In this document: one piece after another, positions 1 through 7,653 of the stretch
Layout: the number at the start of each line of letters is the position of its first letter
Numbering within the stretch: position 1 is the first letter of the stretch
NCBI GenBank assembly: GCA_964413905.1
Contig: CAYPUG010000033.1
Coordinates: 1-23,599, forward strand
Length of the DNA stretch: 23,599 nt
Origin: CAYPUG01 sp964413905
Lineage (GTDB): Bacteria; Chloroflexota; Anaerolineae; JAADDB01
Reading direction: 5' to 3'
Made by a program: the position numbers and the translations under genes
The notes under the pieces: generated by a model
Told to the model about the DNA's origin: nothing
Seen by the model: the letters and a program-made list of their open reading frames with translations, nothing else
The model's database searches: none

Positions 1-93
1 CGGCAACTGACGGACTAACCACTTATCCAAACGCTCGCCCGGCGTCACCTGGTCAAAGCGATATGTGGCCTCGATCTCCGGGAATTCGTCCAT
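1..93 (-). CDS. RluA-family pseudouridine synthase, N-terminal 31 codons (partial)
   Basis: The gene runs off the left edge of the window. Reading the minus strand from an ATG at 93-91 gives 31 codons containing VTPGERLDKWLVRQLP. This resembles the start of the S4 RNA-binding domain that precedes the catalytic domain in RluA/RluD-type 23S rRNA pseudouridine synthases. A GAGGG lies just upstream of the ATG. The first 41 bases of the gene overlap the end of lspA in another frame, so the two are probably translationally coupled. An lspA-rlu pairing is common in bacteria, which supports the call. The catalytic domain lies outside the window, so the subfamily (RluA, RluC or RluD) cannot be decided. 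Confidence 0.72.
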   Translation of the reverse strand, partial: MDEFPEIEATYRFDQVTPGERLDKWLVRQLP

Positions 94-613
94 CGCCCTC
101 GTATGCCTGATCCTGCTGACTCTCCAAGCGCCATAGCACCAAGAAGAGAATGCTCACACCCATCACAATGGACGCATCCGCCACATTAAACGGAGGGTAG
201 TGATACGTGCGGCCTCCTATCGTCACAAAGAAATCGATGAAGTCCGTCACATGTCCCAAGCGGAACCGATCCGCCAAATTGCCCAATGCCCCCCCCAACT
301 GCATCCCGGCAGCCACCTGAATGAGAGGGTGATGCCAGGGTAAATGGCGCGCGTACAGCACCACCGTAAGGGCCAACACGGCCAAGATAATCAAGTACAA
401 CATGTCCATATTCTGCAAAAAACCGAACGCCACACCGGTGTTGGTCAAATGAGTCAACCGGAAGAACGAACGCACCGCGGGAATGGGATAAAGTGCGCCG
501 TTCAGAGGAATATGAGCCCGCACCCAGGCCTTTGTCCCCTGATCCAGCAGGAAGACCAGAACGGCCACACTCCCAACCACCCATATCGGCCGACCCTTCC
601 GCACGTGAGTCAT
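53..613 (-). CDS. lspA: Lipoprotein signal peptidase (signal peptidase II)
   Basis: This 186-residue integral membrane aspartyl protease removes the signal peptide from diacylglyceryl-modified prolipoproteins at the cytoplasmic membrane. The family motifs are all present: LDQGTKAWV around residues 23-31, NTGVAFGF at 58-65, GNLADR with N112 and D115, VTDFIDFF with D124, and FNVAD with D146. D124 and D146 match the catalytic aspartate pair of the family. Four hydrophobic segments are visible (about 11-23, 70-88, 98-112 and 147-161). The length is normal apart from a polar tail of about 25 residues. The ATG at 613-611 overlaps the stop codon of the upstream GTPase gene (ATGA), indicating translational coupling. 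The 3' end overlaps the pseudouridine synthase gene. Confidence 0.95.
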   Translation of the reverse strand: MTHVRKGRPIWVVGSVAVLVFLLDQGTKAWVRAHIPLNGALYPIPAVRSFFRLTHLTNTGVAFGFLQNMDMLYLIILAVLALTVVLYARHLPWHHPLIQVAAGMQLGGALGNLADRFRLGHVTDFIDFFVTIGGRTYHYPPFNVADASIVMGVSILFLVLWRLESQQDQAYEGDGRIPGDRGHISL

Positions 614-2319
614 GCCTCCCTCCGGCCTATGGCCAGCAAATGCGAGTCCATCTCATCCAATCCCTGACGCACTTCTTCCAGCGCGCGACGCATCGCCTGC
701 AGATGCTCCTGCTCCGCACGGACAAAACGCGCGTACGGGCCCAACGCGGACCGCATACGGTCTAAAGAGCGTTCCAATTCACGGTCAAACGACCGAGACA
801 ACACTTCACGCAACTCCTGACGCAACGCATCGACGCGAGTCACCAGTTCCTTCCGGGCCTTCTCCCGCCGTGAGGGAATGAGATACAACCCCGCAGCCGC
901 GATCAACCCCGCGCCCAGGATACCCGTCACATCCAGGAGGATGCCGTGTACCAGCGCGACAATGATCGCGCCCAACCCGACTGCGCCCACCTCTACCAGT
1001 GCAGTATGGGCCAGAGTCGTCTGCACACTCTCCACCAAAGCCTGGACTTCGGCCTCCTTATCGTAAGTCGCCACCACCTCCTGTGCAGACCGTCCAATGG
1101 AGGTGAGCAGTGCCCGCCGCTTTGCCTCAAAACCCGTNNNNNNNNNNTGCGCGGTGATGGCCCGCCATTGGCGGAACTCCTGATCCACCATCCAGTCCAC
1201 CAACGCGCTGACCTCGGCCTCGATCTGTTGAGAAAGATCGCCGATAACCTTCTGCTCAAACTCCCGCTTCAACCGTTCACTGTTCAACAGGTCAAAAATA
1301 CGGGTCAAGCGCAGCGTCTCATCGAAAAAACGGTCACCCCGCTGGGCCATCTCGTGCAGAATGTTGTCCACCCGGCTCAGTCGGTACGCAAGTTGCTCCC
1401 GCATATCCTCTTCATAAGATCGTAACTGACCTTCTAAACGTTCCAACCCTTGAACATCTTCCCGGAGCAGGGCCACGCGCGCGTCCACAAGGGTCTCCGC
1501 CTCGGCCACCGCCTTCCGTGCAATGCCCAGCGGCGAGGAGAGTTTCAAGTGCAGGCGTTCTTCCTCGTCTAACGTCTCCCGAATAAAGGTATCCAATGCC
1601 GCAAACCCACTTTGCGCCCATAGGGTCGCTCGTTCCGGGTCGGACGCGGACCGAGCCTTCTGAGCGAGTCGCGCAGATACTACGAACACGTGAGGATCAA
1701 CCCCCAAGGTCCGACGTGCGTGCTCTTCCACAAAGCCGCGGATCTCCTGAATTTCCTGGGACGTAAACAGATCCGCCTTGTTCACCACAAACACCACCTT
1801 CTTGCCCCAGGAACGAATACGTTCTAGGAAGGCGCGTTCGCTCTCCGTGAACGGTCGGTCCGCGGAAGTGACAAATAACACCAAGTCACTACGGGGGACA
1901 AAGTGTTCGGTGATTTCCTGGTGGTGTTGCAATACCGCGTTGGTGCCGGGTGTGTCCACCAGGGCCATGTTCTGCAACCAGGCAGCGGGATATGTCACAA
2001 TCACCACCCCATCCTTGGTTTCCGCGCGACCGGGAGAGGTACCGTATCGGATAATGTGGATCTGCGCGGTGGTGGGTGTCACCCCTTCTTGCAAGACAGG
2101 TTCCCCCAACAACGCGTTAATCACCGCGGACTTGCCCGCGTTGAACTCACCGACAATGACCAGGAGGAACAAATCGGTGACATCCTGCAAGGCCTGACGT
2201 AAAGCGCGCCGGGTTTCCTCAGACACGGCAAGAGATTCCAAAATGCGGTCCAAATGTTCTAACAAAGAACGTTCTTGTTGGACCAGCGCGGCCACGCGCG
2301 CGTCAAGAACACCGTCCAT
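610..2319 (-). CDS. Dynamin-like large GTPase (bacterial dynamin / IniA-like)
   Basis: This is a 569-residue GTPase of the bacterial dynamin-like group. From the ATG at 2319 it has a P-loop GEFNAGKS (about 57-64), a switch I threonine region TPTTAQ, DTPG (122-125) and NKAD (180-183). A long helical region follows, then a double hydrophobic segment at about 438-480 that could insert in the membrane, and a C-terminal helix. Bacterial dynamins remodel or stabilise membranes; no specific role can be read from the sequence. The ATG at 2319 is preferred over a TTG six bases upstream because AAGGGAG lies 8 bases before the ATG but only 2 before the TTG. Ten Ns at 1138-1147 fall near residues 391-394. 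The frame is continuous across them, so the gap size may be real. The stop overlaps the lspA start. Confidence 0.85.
   Translation of the reverse strand: MDGVLDARVAALVQQERSLLEHLDRILESLAVSEETRRALRQALQDVTDLFLLVIVGEFNAGKSAVINALLGEPVLQEGVTPTTAQIHIIRYGTSPGRAETKDGVVIVTYPAAWLQNMALVDTPGTNAVLQHHQEITEHFVPRSDLVLFVTSADRPFTESERAFLERIRSWGKKVVFVVNKADLFTSQEIQEIRGFVEEHARRTLGVDPHVFVVSARLAQKARSASDPERATLWAQSGFAALDTFIRETLDEEERLHLKLSSPLGIARKAVAEAETLVDARVALLREDVQGLERLEGQLRSYEEDMREQLAYRLSRVDNILHEMAQRGDRFFDETLRLTRIFDLLNSERLKREFEQKVIGDLSQQIEAEVSALVDWMVDQEFRQWRAITAXXXXTGFEAKRRALLTSIGRSAQEVVATYDKEAEVQALVESVQTTLAHTALVEVGAVGLGAIIVALVHGILLDVTGILGAGLIAAAGLYLIPSRREKARKELVTRVDALRQELREVLSRSFDRELERSLDRMRSALGPYARFVRAEQEHLQAMRRALEEVRQGLDEMDSHLLAIGRREA
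1138..1147. other. Assembly gap (10 N) inside the dynamin-like gene
   Basis: A run of ten N characters interrupts the coding region of the dynamin-like GTPase. Reading continues in the same frame on both sides. The unknown bases are therefore either correctly counted or wrong by a multiple of three; a chance agreement has a probability of about one in three. The protein sequence near residue 392 is unknown. Confidence 0.98.
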
Positions 2320-2330
2320 GCACAAAACTC

Positions 2331-2337
2331 CCTTACG
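2331..2337 (-). promoter_or_regulatory. Ribosome binding site that decides the dynamin-like GTPase start
   Basis: On the minus strand a clear Shine-Dalgarno sequence (about AAGGGAG) lies roughly 8 bases before the ATG at 2319. It lies only about 2 bases before the alternative upstream TTG. The spacing favours the ATG. Confidence 0.6.
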
Positions 2338-2348
2338 TACAATGTGGA

Positions 2349-2372
2349 GAACACTCTACATTCAGTGTACCA
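2349..2372 (-). promoter_or_regulatory. Candidate extended -10 promoter with overlapping inverted repeat
   Basis: On the minus strand TGG followed by TACACT (2372-2364) forms an extended -10 element about 45 bases upstream of the GTPase start. No good -35 is seen. The same bases are half of an inverted repeat: plus strand GAACACT (2349-2355) and AGTGTAC (2364-2370), 6 of 7 positions complementary with an 8-base spacer. An inverted repeat over a -10 box could be a repressor operator. There is no independent support. Confidence 0.3.
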
Positions 2373-2503
2373 TCAAAAGGAGACAAGATGAATTCCTCCG
2401 ACCCGATTGGTATGCCTTTCCGCGAATGGCTTTGAGCTATCGCGTTCCGTCTATCCGGGTGTAACAAGAGAGGACATACATCGGCATTGAACTTAACCCA
2501 AGT

Positions 2504-2532
2504 TTGCCCATCGCTTCAGGATTCGTTATTAT
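2504..2532 (+). promoter_or_regulatory. Sigma70-type promoter for argS-serA
   Basis: A -35 TTGCCC (2504-2509) and a -10 TATTAT (2527-2532) are separated by exactly 17 bases. The -10 ends 39 bases before the argS ATG. A strong ribosome binding site GAGGAGG follows at about 2557-2563, 8 bases before the start codon. The remainder of the 252-base divergent region 2320-2571 shows no coding signal. Confidence 0.6.
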
Positions 2533-2571
2533 GCCCGAAGATTCGTTTGTTGATTTGAGGAGGCATACATA

Positions 2572-4239
2572 ATGACCGTCCGTCAGGAACTTGCCGCGTG
2601 GGTCCGCAAAGGCATCGAAACCGCGCAAAAGAACGGGGCCTTACCCGAATTCGACATCCCACCTGTTGAAGTGACGCCCACCAAACCCCAATTTGGGGAT
2701 TATAGCACGAACATCGCCCTCCAACTGGCCCGATGGGCCCGGATGGCCCCCCTGCGCATTGCCGAGGCCATCCGACATCACCTCCCCCCGTCGGACATGA
2801 TTGCAGAAGTGAGTACGGCTGCGCCGGGGTTCATCAACCTGCGCCTTGCCCCCACATGGGTAGCCCTTCAAGTGGCCGAAATCGAACGGTTGGGCCGGGA
2901 TTGGACGCGCAGTCATATCGGTCAAGGCGCCCGCGTTCAAGTGGAATTCGTCAGCGCGAACCCCACAGGCCCGCTGCACTTTGGCGGCGCGCGCAACGCG
3001 GTCCTCGGCGATACCACCGCGCGCGTCCTCAGCCTTGTGGGGTACGACGTACAACGAGAATACTACGTTAACGACGCGGGCACACAAATGCGCAAATTCG
3101 GCGAGAGTCTGTTTGCCCGCTATGCCCAAGCCCTCGGTGAAGACATGCCTCTGCCTGAAGATGGGTACCGAGGCCTTTACATGGTCGAATACGGACGGCG
3201 TATTGCCCGGGAGCACGGCCGCAAGTTCCTGGACATGGATCGCGAGCAGGCCATCCGTCAAATCACCGACCTGGGTCTGGCCATTGTGCTGAGAGAACTC
3301 CGCGAGGACCTGGCCGGCCTGCGTGTGGAATTCGACAACTGGTTCTCAGAACGCACTTTGTACCAGGACGGCACCTTCGACCGGGTGTTGAACATCCTCA
3401 AAGAAAAAGGCCTCATTTACGAAAAGGACGGCGCGGTGTGGTTTGCGGCCACGCAAGTCGGTGGCGATAAGGACGAGGTCATCATTCGCTCCAACGGGGA
3501 GCCCGGATACTTTGCCTCGGACATCGCGTACCACTACAACAAATTCGTCCTCCGGGGCTTTCAGTGGGTCATTGACGTCTGGTCCGTGGACCACCAAGGG
3601 CACGTTCCGCGGATGAAAGCCATGATGCGGGCGTTGGATTTAGATCCCGACCGATTGACCATCCTCCTTTACAACCTGGTCACCCTCAAGCGACACGGCG
3701 TAGAAATCAAACTCTCCAAACGCTCGGGAGAGATCATCACCCTGCGCGAAGTGTTGGAAGAAGTCGGCCCCGATCCCATTCGCTTTATGCTCCTCACCCG
3801 AAGCAACGAAGCGAAAATCGACTTTGACATGGCCCTGGCCGTAGAACAAAGCCAGGAAAATCCCGTCTACTACGTTCAGTACGCGCACACCCGCATCGCG
3901 GGCATCCTGCGCAAGGCCCAATCTGATGGGTGGACGGACTGGCAAGATGGGGACCTCACCCTTTTGATCCATCCGTCAGAACAAGCCTTGTTAAAGAAAA
4001 TTTTGGACTTGCCCGATCTACTCATCACCGTGGCCGAACGACTGGAACCCCACCATCTCACATACTACGCGCAAGAACTGGCAACCCACTTTCACGCGTT
4101 TTACCGCGATTGTCGCGTGGTGGACCCGGAACATCCGGCTTTAAGTAAAGCGCGACTACGGCTGGTCGCCGCGGTCAAAGTAATTTTCGCTCACCTGCTG
4201 GAAGATATTCTAGGCATGAGCGCACCGGAGGTCATGTGA
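2572..4239 (+). CDS. argS: Arginyl-tRNA synthetase
   Basis: This 555-residue class I synthetase charges tRNA-Arg with arginine. An N-terminal additional domain (about 1-110, with QFGDYSTNIAL) precedes the catalytic core. The core has ANPTGPLHFGGARN at 130-142, the HIGH-motif site, here H136-F-G-G139, and KLSKRSG at 380-386, the KMSKS site. The C-terminal anticodon-binding (DALR) domain begins near VYYVQYAHTRIAGI (432-444). The second histidine of HIGH is glycine. From memory, actinobacterial ArgRS also has an HIGG form, so this need not mean loss of activity. The start follows a strong GAGGAGG and a good promoter. The TGA stop shares a base with the serA ATG (TGATG), so the two genes are coupled. 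Confidence 0.95.
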   Translation: MTVRQELAAWVRKGIETAQKNGALPEFDIPPVEVTPTKPQFGDYSTNIALQLARWARMAPLRIAEAIRHHLPPSDMIAEVSTAAPGFINLRLAPTWVALQVAEIERLGRDWTRSHIGQGARVQVEFVSANPTGPLHFGGARNAVLGDTTARVLSLVGYDVQREYYVNDAGTQMRKFGESLFARYAQALGEDMPLPEDGYRGLYMVEYGRRIAREHGRKFLDMDREQAIRQITDLGLAIVLRELREDLAGLRVEFDNWFSERTLYQDGTFDRVLNILKEKGLIYEKDGAVWFAATQVGGDKDEVIIRSNGEPGYFASDIAYHYNKFVLRGFQWVIDVWSVDHQGHVPRMKAMMRALDLDPDRLTILLYNLVTLKRHGVEIKLSKRSGEIITLREVLEEVGPDPIRFMLLTRSNEAKIDFDMALAVEQSQENPVYYVQYAHTRIAGILRKAQSDGWTDWQDGDLTLLIHPSEQALLKKILDLPDLLITVAERLEPHHLTYYAQELATHFHAFYRDCRVVDPEHPALSKARLRLVAAVKVIFAHLLEDILGMSAPEVM

Positions 4240-5852
4240 TGCCCGACGTTCGGTCGGAACAGGTTCGTATTCTTGTCTCGGATCCCCTGGCCGAAGAGGG
4301 GCTGAACTTATTACGAGAGCACGGCCGGGTAGACGTGCGCACAGGCCTTTCCCCTGAAGAACTGGTCCGCATTATTCCCGAATACGACGCGCTTATCGTA
4401 CGCAGTGGCACCAAAGTGACACGAGACGTACTCGCCGCGGGCCAACGTTTGAAGGTCGTGGCCCGAGCCGGCGTGGGTGTGGACAACATTGACCTAGACG
4501 CCGCCACCGAGTACGGTATTCTGGTCGTCAACGCGCCCACCGCGAACATTGTGGCCGCTGCGGAACACACCATCGCCCTCCTCATGGCCCTCGCCCGACA
4601 TGTGCCCCAAGCCCACATCAGTATGCGTCAAGGAGAATGGGACCGGAAGCGCTTCATAGGCACCGAAGTGCGAGGAAAAGTGCTAGGGCTCATCGGTTTG
4701 GGCCGTGTCGCGTCTGAAGTTGCGCGACGGGCCCATGGCCTGGATATGACCGTCATCGCCTACGATCCCTACGTAAACGACGAATACGCTCGCGCCCTGG
4801 GTGTGACCTTACTCCCCCTGGAGGAAGTGTTATCTCAAGCCGATTTCCTCTCCCTACACCTTCCTCTCACCCCAACCACCCGCGAGTTTATGAACGAGGA
4901 CCGTTTCCGTCAGATGAAGCCGGGCGCGTATCTGATCAATACCGCACGGGGCGCCATCGTTGACGTACAATCCCTTATCCGCGCTCTGGACACGGGCATT
5001 TTATCCGGCGCCGCGCTGGACGTTTTTGAGCAGGAACCCTTGCCCCCGGATCATCCCTTGCGCCAACATCCGCTCGTTATCCTCACCCCTCATATAGGCG
5101 GCTCTACCGCGGAAGCGCAGGCAAGAGTGGCTCTCGACGCAGCCCAACAAGTCATCGCCGTCCTGCACGGACAACTGGCCCCTCACGCGATCAACGCGCC
5201 CATTGTTCCCCCACAGAGCCTGGCCTTCCTCACCCCGTGGATTGACCTGGCCGAGCGGCTGGGGGTATTTTTACGACAGGTAAGCGACACCCCGCTCACG
5301 CGCCTGGAACTCGTGCTGGCCGGCGATCTGGCCCAACACGACAGTGTATACCTACGAGCGGCCGTGCTCAAGGGATTGCTCAAAGATGTGGTGGATACCC
5401 GGGTCAACTTGGTTAACGCAGATCGGGTGGCACGACGACGGGGCATCGAGGTGGTGGAGCGCCGTGAGCCCCAAAGTGAGCGTTTTGAAACCCTCCTCTC
5501 CCTACACGCCCAGGGAGCAGATGCGCCCAAAGGCCAAGTTGTGAGCGTTGTCAGGGGAACACTGATCCACGGGGAACCTACCATTGTGGCGGTCAATGAC
5601 TTCTGGGTGGATTTCCCTGCCCAAGGCTACATGCTCATCACCCGCCACCGCGATCAACCAGGCATCATGGGGCGCATAGGAACCCTTCTGGGGGACCGGG
5701 ATATCAACATCTCGTACATGCACCTGGGGCGACGCAACCCACGCGGGGAAGCCCTTATGGTCATGGGCGTGGATGAACCTATTCCTGAGGACGTGCTGGA
5801 GGCCATTCGCCACATGCCTTCCACCCAATGGGCCCGAATCGTGCAGATGTAA
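4239..5852 (+). CDS. serA: D-3-phosphoglycerate dehydrogenase, long form with ACT domain
   Basis: This 537-residue enzyme oxidises 3-phosphoglycerate to 3-phosphohydroxypyruvate, the first step of serine synthesis. The substrate-binding domain has RAGVGVDNID at 76-85. The NAD-binding fold has GLGRVA at 153-158, with alanine in place of the usual third glycine, and D176 for the ribose. The catalytic set is R237 (NTARG), E266 (FEQEP) and H285 (TPHIGGST). Residues about 320-460 form the intervening allosteric substrate-binding domain. The last 75 residues, with RHRDQPGIMGRIGTLL, are an ACT domain that usually binds serine for feedback inhibition. The ATG at 4239 is chosen over a GTG at 4236 because of the spacing to CGGAGGT. 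It overlaps the argS stop. Confidence 0.95.
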   Translation: MPDVRSEQVRILVSDPLAEEGLNLLREHGRVDVRTGLSPEELVRIIPEYDALIVRSGTKVTRDVLAAGQRLKVVARAGVGVDNIDLDAATEYGILVVNAPTANIVAAAEHTIALLMALARHVPQAHISMRQGEWDRKRFIGTEVRGKVLGLIGLGRVASEVARRAHGLDMTVIAYDPYVNDEYARALGVTLLPLEEVLSQADFLSLHLPLTPTTREFMNEDRFRQMKPGAYLINTARGAIVDVQSLIRALDTGILSGAALDVFEQEPLPPDHPLRQHPLVILTPHIGGSTAEAQARVALDAAQQVIAVLHGQLAPHAINAPIVPPQSLAFLTPWIDLAERLGVFLRQVSDTPLTRLELVLAGDLAQHDSVYLRAAVLKGLLKDVVDTRVNLVNADRVARRRGIEVVERREPQSERFETLLSLHAQGADAPKGQVVSVVRGTLIHGEPTIVAVNDFWVDFPAQGYMLITRHRDQPGIMGRIGTLLGDRDINISYMHLGRRNPRGEALMVMGVDEPIPEDVLEAIRHMPSTQWARIVQM

Positions 5853-5912
5853 AAAAATGGAATAACCGACACATCGCGTTCAATGCACTTCCACGTACAG
5901 GAAGGATTCATT

Positions 5913-5927
5913 CGCCAAGTTTTGGCG
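5913..5927 (+). repeat. Short perfect hairpin between serA and the DUF72 gene
   Basis: CGCCAA and TTGGCG form a perfect 6-bp stem with a 3-base loop. No T tract follows, so it is not a convincing intrinsic terminator. It could be an operator or an mRNA processing site in the 134-base serA-DUF72 gap. No strong promoter is visible in that gap. Confidence 0.3.
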
Positions 5928-5986
5928 GTCCATCAAATGCAAAAATATCGAAAGGCCACCTCCGCATCGGGAAAAAACAAGAACGT

Positions 5987-6784
5987 ATGATGGCACAAAT
6001 ATATGTGGGCACATCAGGGTTCAGTTACGAAGACTGGGTCGGTCCGGTCTATCCTCCTGACCTGCCCAAATCGGAATGGCTAACTTACTACGCCACCGAG
6101 TTGGGCTTGAACGCGTGTGAACTCAATTTCACCTTCTACCGTATGCCCAATCATTATACCTTGATCCAACTGGCGGATAAAGTCCCCCCGGGATTTCGTT
6201 TCACCCTCAAAGCCCCGCGCATGTTTACCCACGAACGGGAGCAAGCGCAAGAGGAAGATTGGAACACATTTCGCCGAGTCCTGCATCCGTTGGAAGAAGA
6301 GGATAAATTCGGTTGTGTGCTTGTCCAATTTCCTTACAGTTTCCACAACACACCGGAAAATCGCGACTACTTACGCGGCATCCGCGAACATTGGCCGGAT
6401 CTCCCTCTCGTAGTGGAATTCAGAAACCGGGGCTGGGTTCACGAAAGCGTGTTCACATTGCTTCGGGAACTGAACATGGGCTTCTGCGGTGTCGATCAAC
6501 CCCGATTTCGGAACCTTATTCCCCCCATCGCGGTGGTCACCTCAGATATCGGATACGTGCGTTTCCACGGGAGGAACAAGGACAAGTGGTGGCACCACGA
6601 ACACGCGTGGGAACGATATGACTACGCCTACAGCAAAGAAGAACTTATGGAGTGGGTGCCGAAAATTCGAGAAATGAGCGAACACGCGAAGGTCATCTAC
6701 CTCTTCGCGAACAACCACTATCGAGGCAAGGCCGTACAAACAGCCCAGCTCTTACAATCCCTTTTGAAGCATGAAATTGAGTAA
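5987..6784 (+). CDS. DUF72 family protein (YecE-like)
   Basis: This is a 265-residue protein of the DUF72 family, a TIM-barrel-like group of unknown biochemical function. The diagnostic start IYVGTSGFSYEDWVGPVYP is followed by ELNFTFYRMP (about residue 45), LVVEFRNRGWV, and the conserved C-terminal FANNHYRGKAV. The reading frame is open upstream to 5828. I place the start at the paired ATGs 5987/5990 because family members begin directly before the IYVGTSG strand and the upstream residues look non-coding. No clear Shine-Dalgarno is seen. The last 14 bases overlap the sortase gene. It may be cotranscribed with argS-serA. No functional link to its neighbours can be seen. Confidence 0.85.
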   Translation: MMAQIYVGTSGFSYEDWVGPVYPPDLPKSEWLTYYATELGLNACELNFTFYRMPNHYTLIQLADKVPPGFRFTLKAPRMFTHEREQAQEEDWNTFRRVLHPLEEEDKFGCVLVQFPYSFHNTPENRDYLRGIREHWPDLPLVVEFRNRGWVHESVFTLLRELNMGFCGVDQPRFRNLIPPIAVVTSDIGYVRFHGRNKDKWWHHEHAWERYDYAYSKEELMEWVPKIREMSEHAKVIYLFANNHYRGKAVQTAQLLQSLLKHEIE

Positions 6785-7589
6785 AAGCAGCGTGTACCGA
6801 CGGGCGGCCCATACACTCATCCTTGTCGGCCTTCTCCTCATCACGGCCGGCACGTTGGGATGGGCATACCAACAACATCAGGAACAACAAGCTGTTCGAC
6901 ACGTTATCCTTCAAATGACAAGACACGCTCACCGCGTGTTTCCCGTCCGTCCCACGTTTACCCCTACGCCGACCTACACCCCCACACGGTCGGCTACGGC
7001 CCGGCCTCCGAGATCCCTCCTACGCCCTCCCCCGACACCGACCCTCACCCCAACGCCCTATACAGGCGCCCCGCCCGTTCGACTCATTATCCCCGCGCTG
7101 GGCATTGACACCCGCGTTGTGCCGGTGCACGCCCAAATCGTCACAAAAGGAGGACAACGTTTTGCCACCTGGGAAACCGCCGACTATGCGGCCGGATACC
7201 ATGTGGGCAGTGCTTACCCCGGCCAACCGGGAAATTTAATCCTCTCGGGGCATCACAACATCAAAGGAGCCGTCTTCCGGCCCCTCGCCGCCCTAGGGAA
7301 TGAGGGGGTGAAATTCCCTCACGGGGCCGTAGCCTACGTTATCGATGCCAACGGTCATATATTTGCCTATCGCCTGGAAGTCATGTATAAAATCAAAGAA
7401 CGTGGCGCGTCGCTCGATGAGCGATTTCAGCACGCTCATCTATTGGAAGGCGTGACAAATTCGACACTCACCCTCATCACCTGTTGGCCTTTACATGACA
7501 ATGCATATCGTCTCATTGTCCAGGGGACCTACCTAGGCGAAGTACTCCCAGATCAGATAAAGAATATTCTCCCGGCAGAGCCTAGATAA
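6771..7589 (+). CDS. Sortase (transpeptidase) with Thr/Pro-rich linker
   Basis: This 272-residue extracytoplasmic cysteine transpeptidase has an N-terminal membrane anchor (about 14-33). A low-complexity Thr/Pro linker (about 60-98, with TPTPTYTPT and PPTPTLTPTP) follows, then a sortase domain from about 102. The catalytic triad is visible: H161 in LSGHHN, C238 in TLITCWP and R247 in NAYRLIV. Sortases cleave a sorting signal and attach the protein to a cell-wall or pilin nucleophile. The class (D, E or F-like) cannot be settled by eye, and no obvious LPxTG-type substrate is encoded here. The ATG lies inside the end of the DUF72 gene. The next gene builds envelope glycans, so a surface role is consistent. 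No strong ribosome binding site is seen. Confidence 0.88.
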   Translation: MKLSKSSVYRRAAHTLILVGLLLITAGTLGWAYQQHQEQQAVRHVILQMTRHAHRVFPVRPTFTPTPTYTPTRSATARPPRSLLRPPPTPTLTPTPYTGAPPVRLIIPALGIDTRVVPVHAQIVTKGGQRFATWETADYAAGYHVGSAYPGQPGNLILSGHHNIKGAVFRPLAALGNEGVKFPHGAVAYVIDANGHIFAYRLEVMYKIKERGASLDERFQHAHLLEGVTNSTLTLITCWPLHDNAYRLIVQGTYLGEVLPDQIKNILPAEPR

Positions 7590-7599
7590 TCCTGCACAA

Positions 7600-7614
7600 G
7601 CAGAGCACCTCTGC
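7600..7614 (+). repeat. Short perfect hairpin after the sortase gene
   Basis: GCAGAG and CTCTGC form a 6-bp stem with a 3-base loop in the 64-base gap before the glycosyltransferase gene. No T tract follows, so termination here is doubtful. Confidence 0.25.
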
Positions 7615-7653
7615 GATTCCGACACTACGCCTAAAACGAACGGATACGCTTCA

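Noticed and set aside
2641..3261. 206-codon open frame on the minus strand opposite argS
   Set aside because: It is antisense to a clear argS with all family motifs, and its translation has no recognisable domain.
5828..5986. Upstream extension of the DUF72 gene
   Set aside because: The extra 53 residues overlap the end of serA, lack homology, and precede the usual family start.
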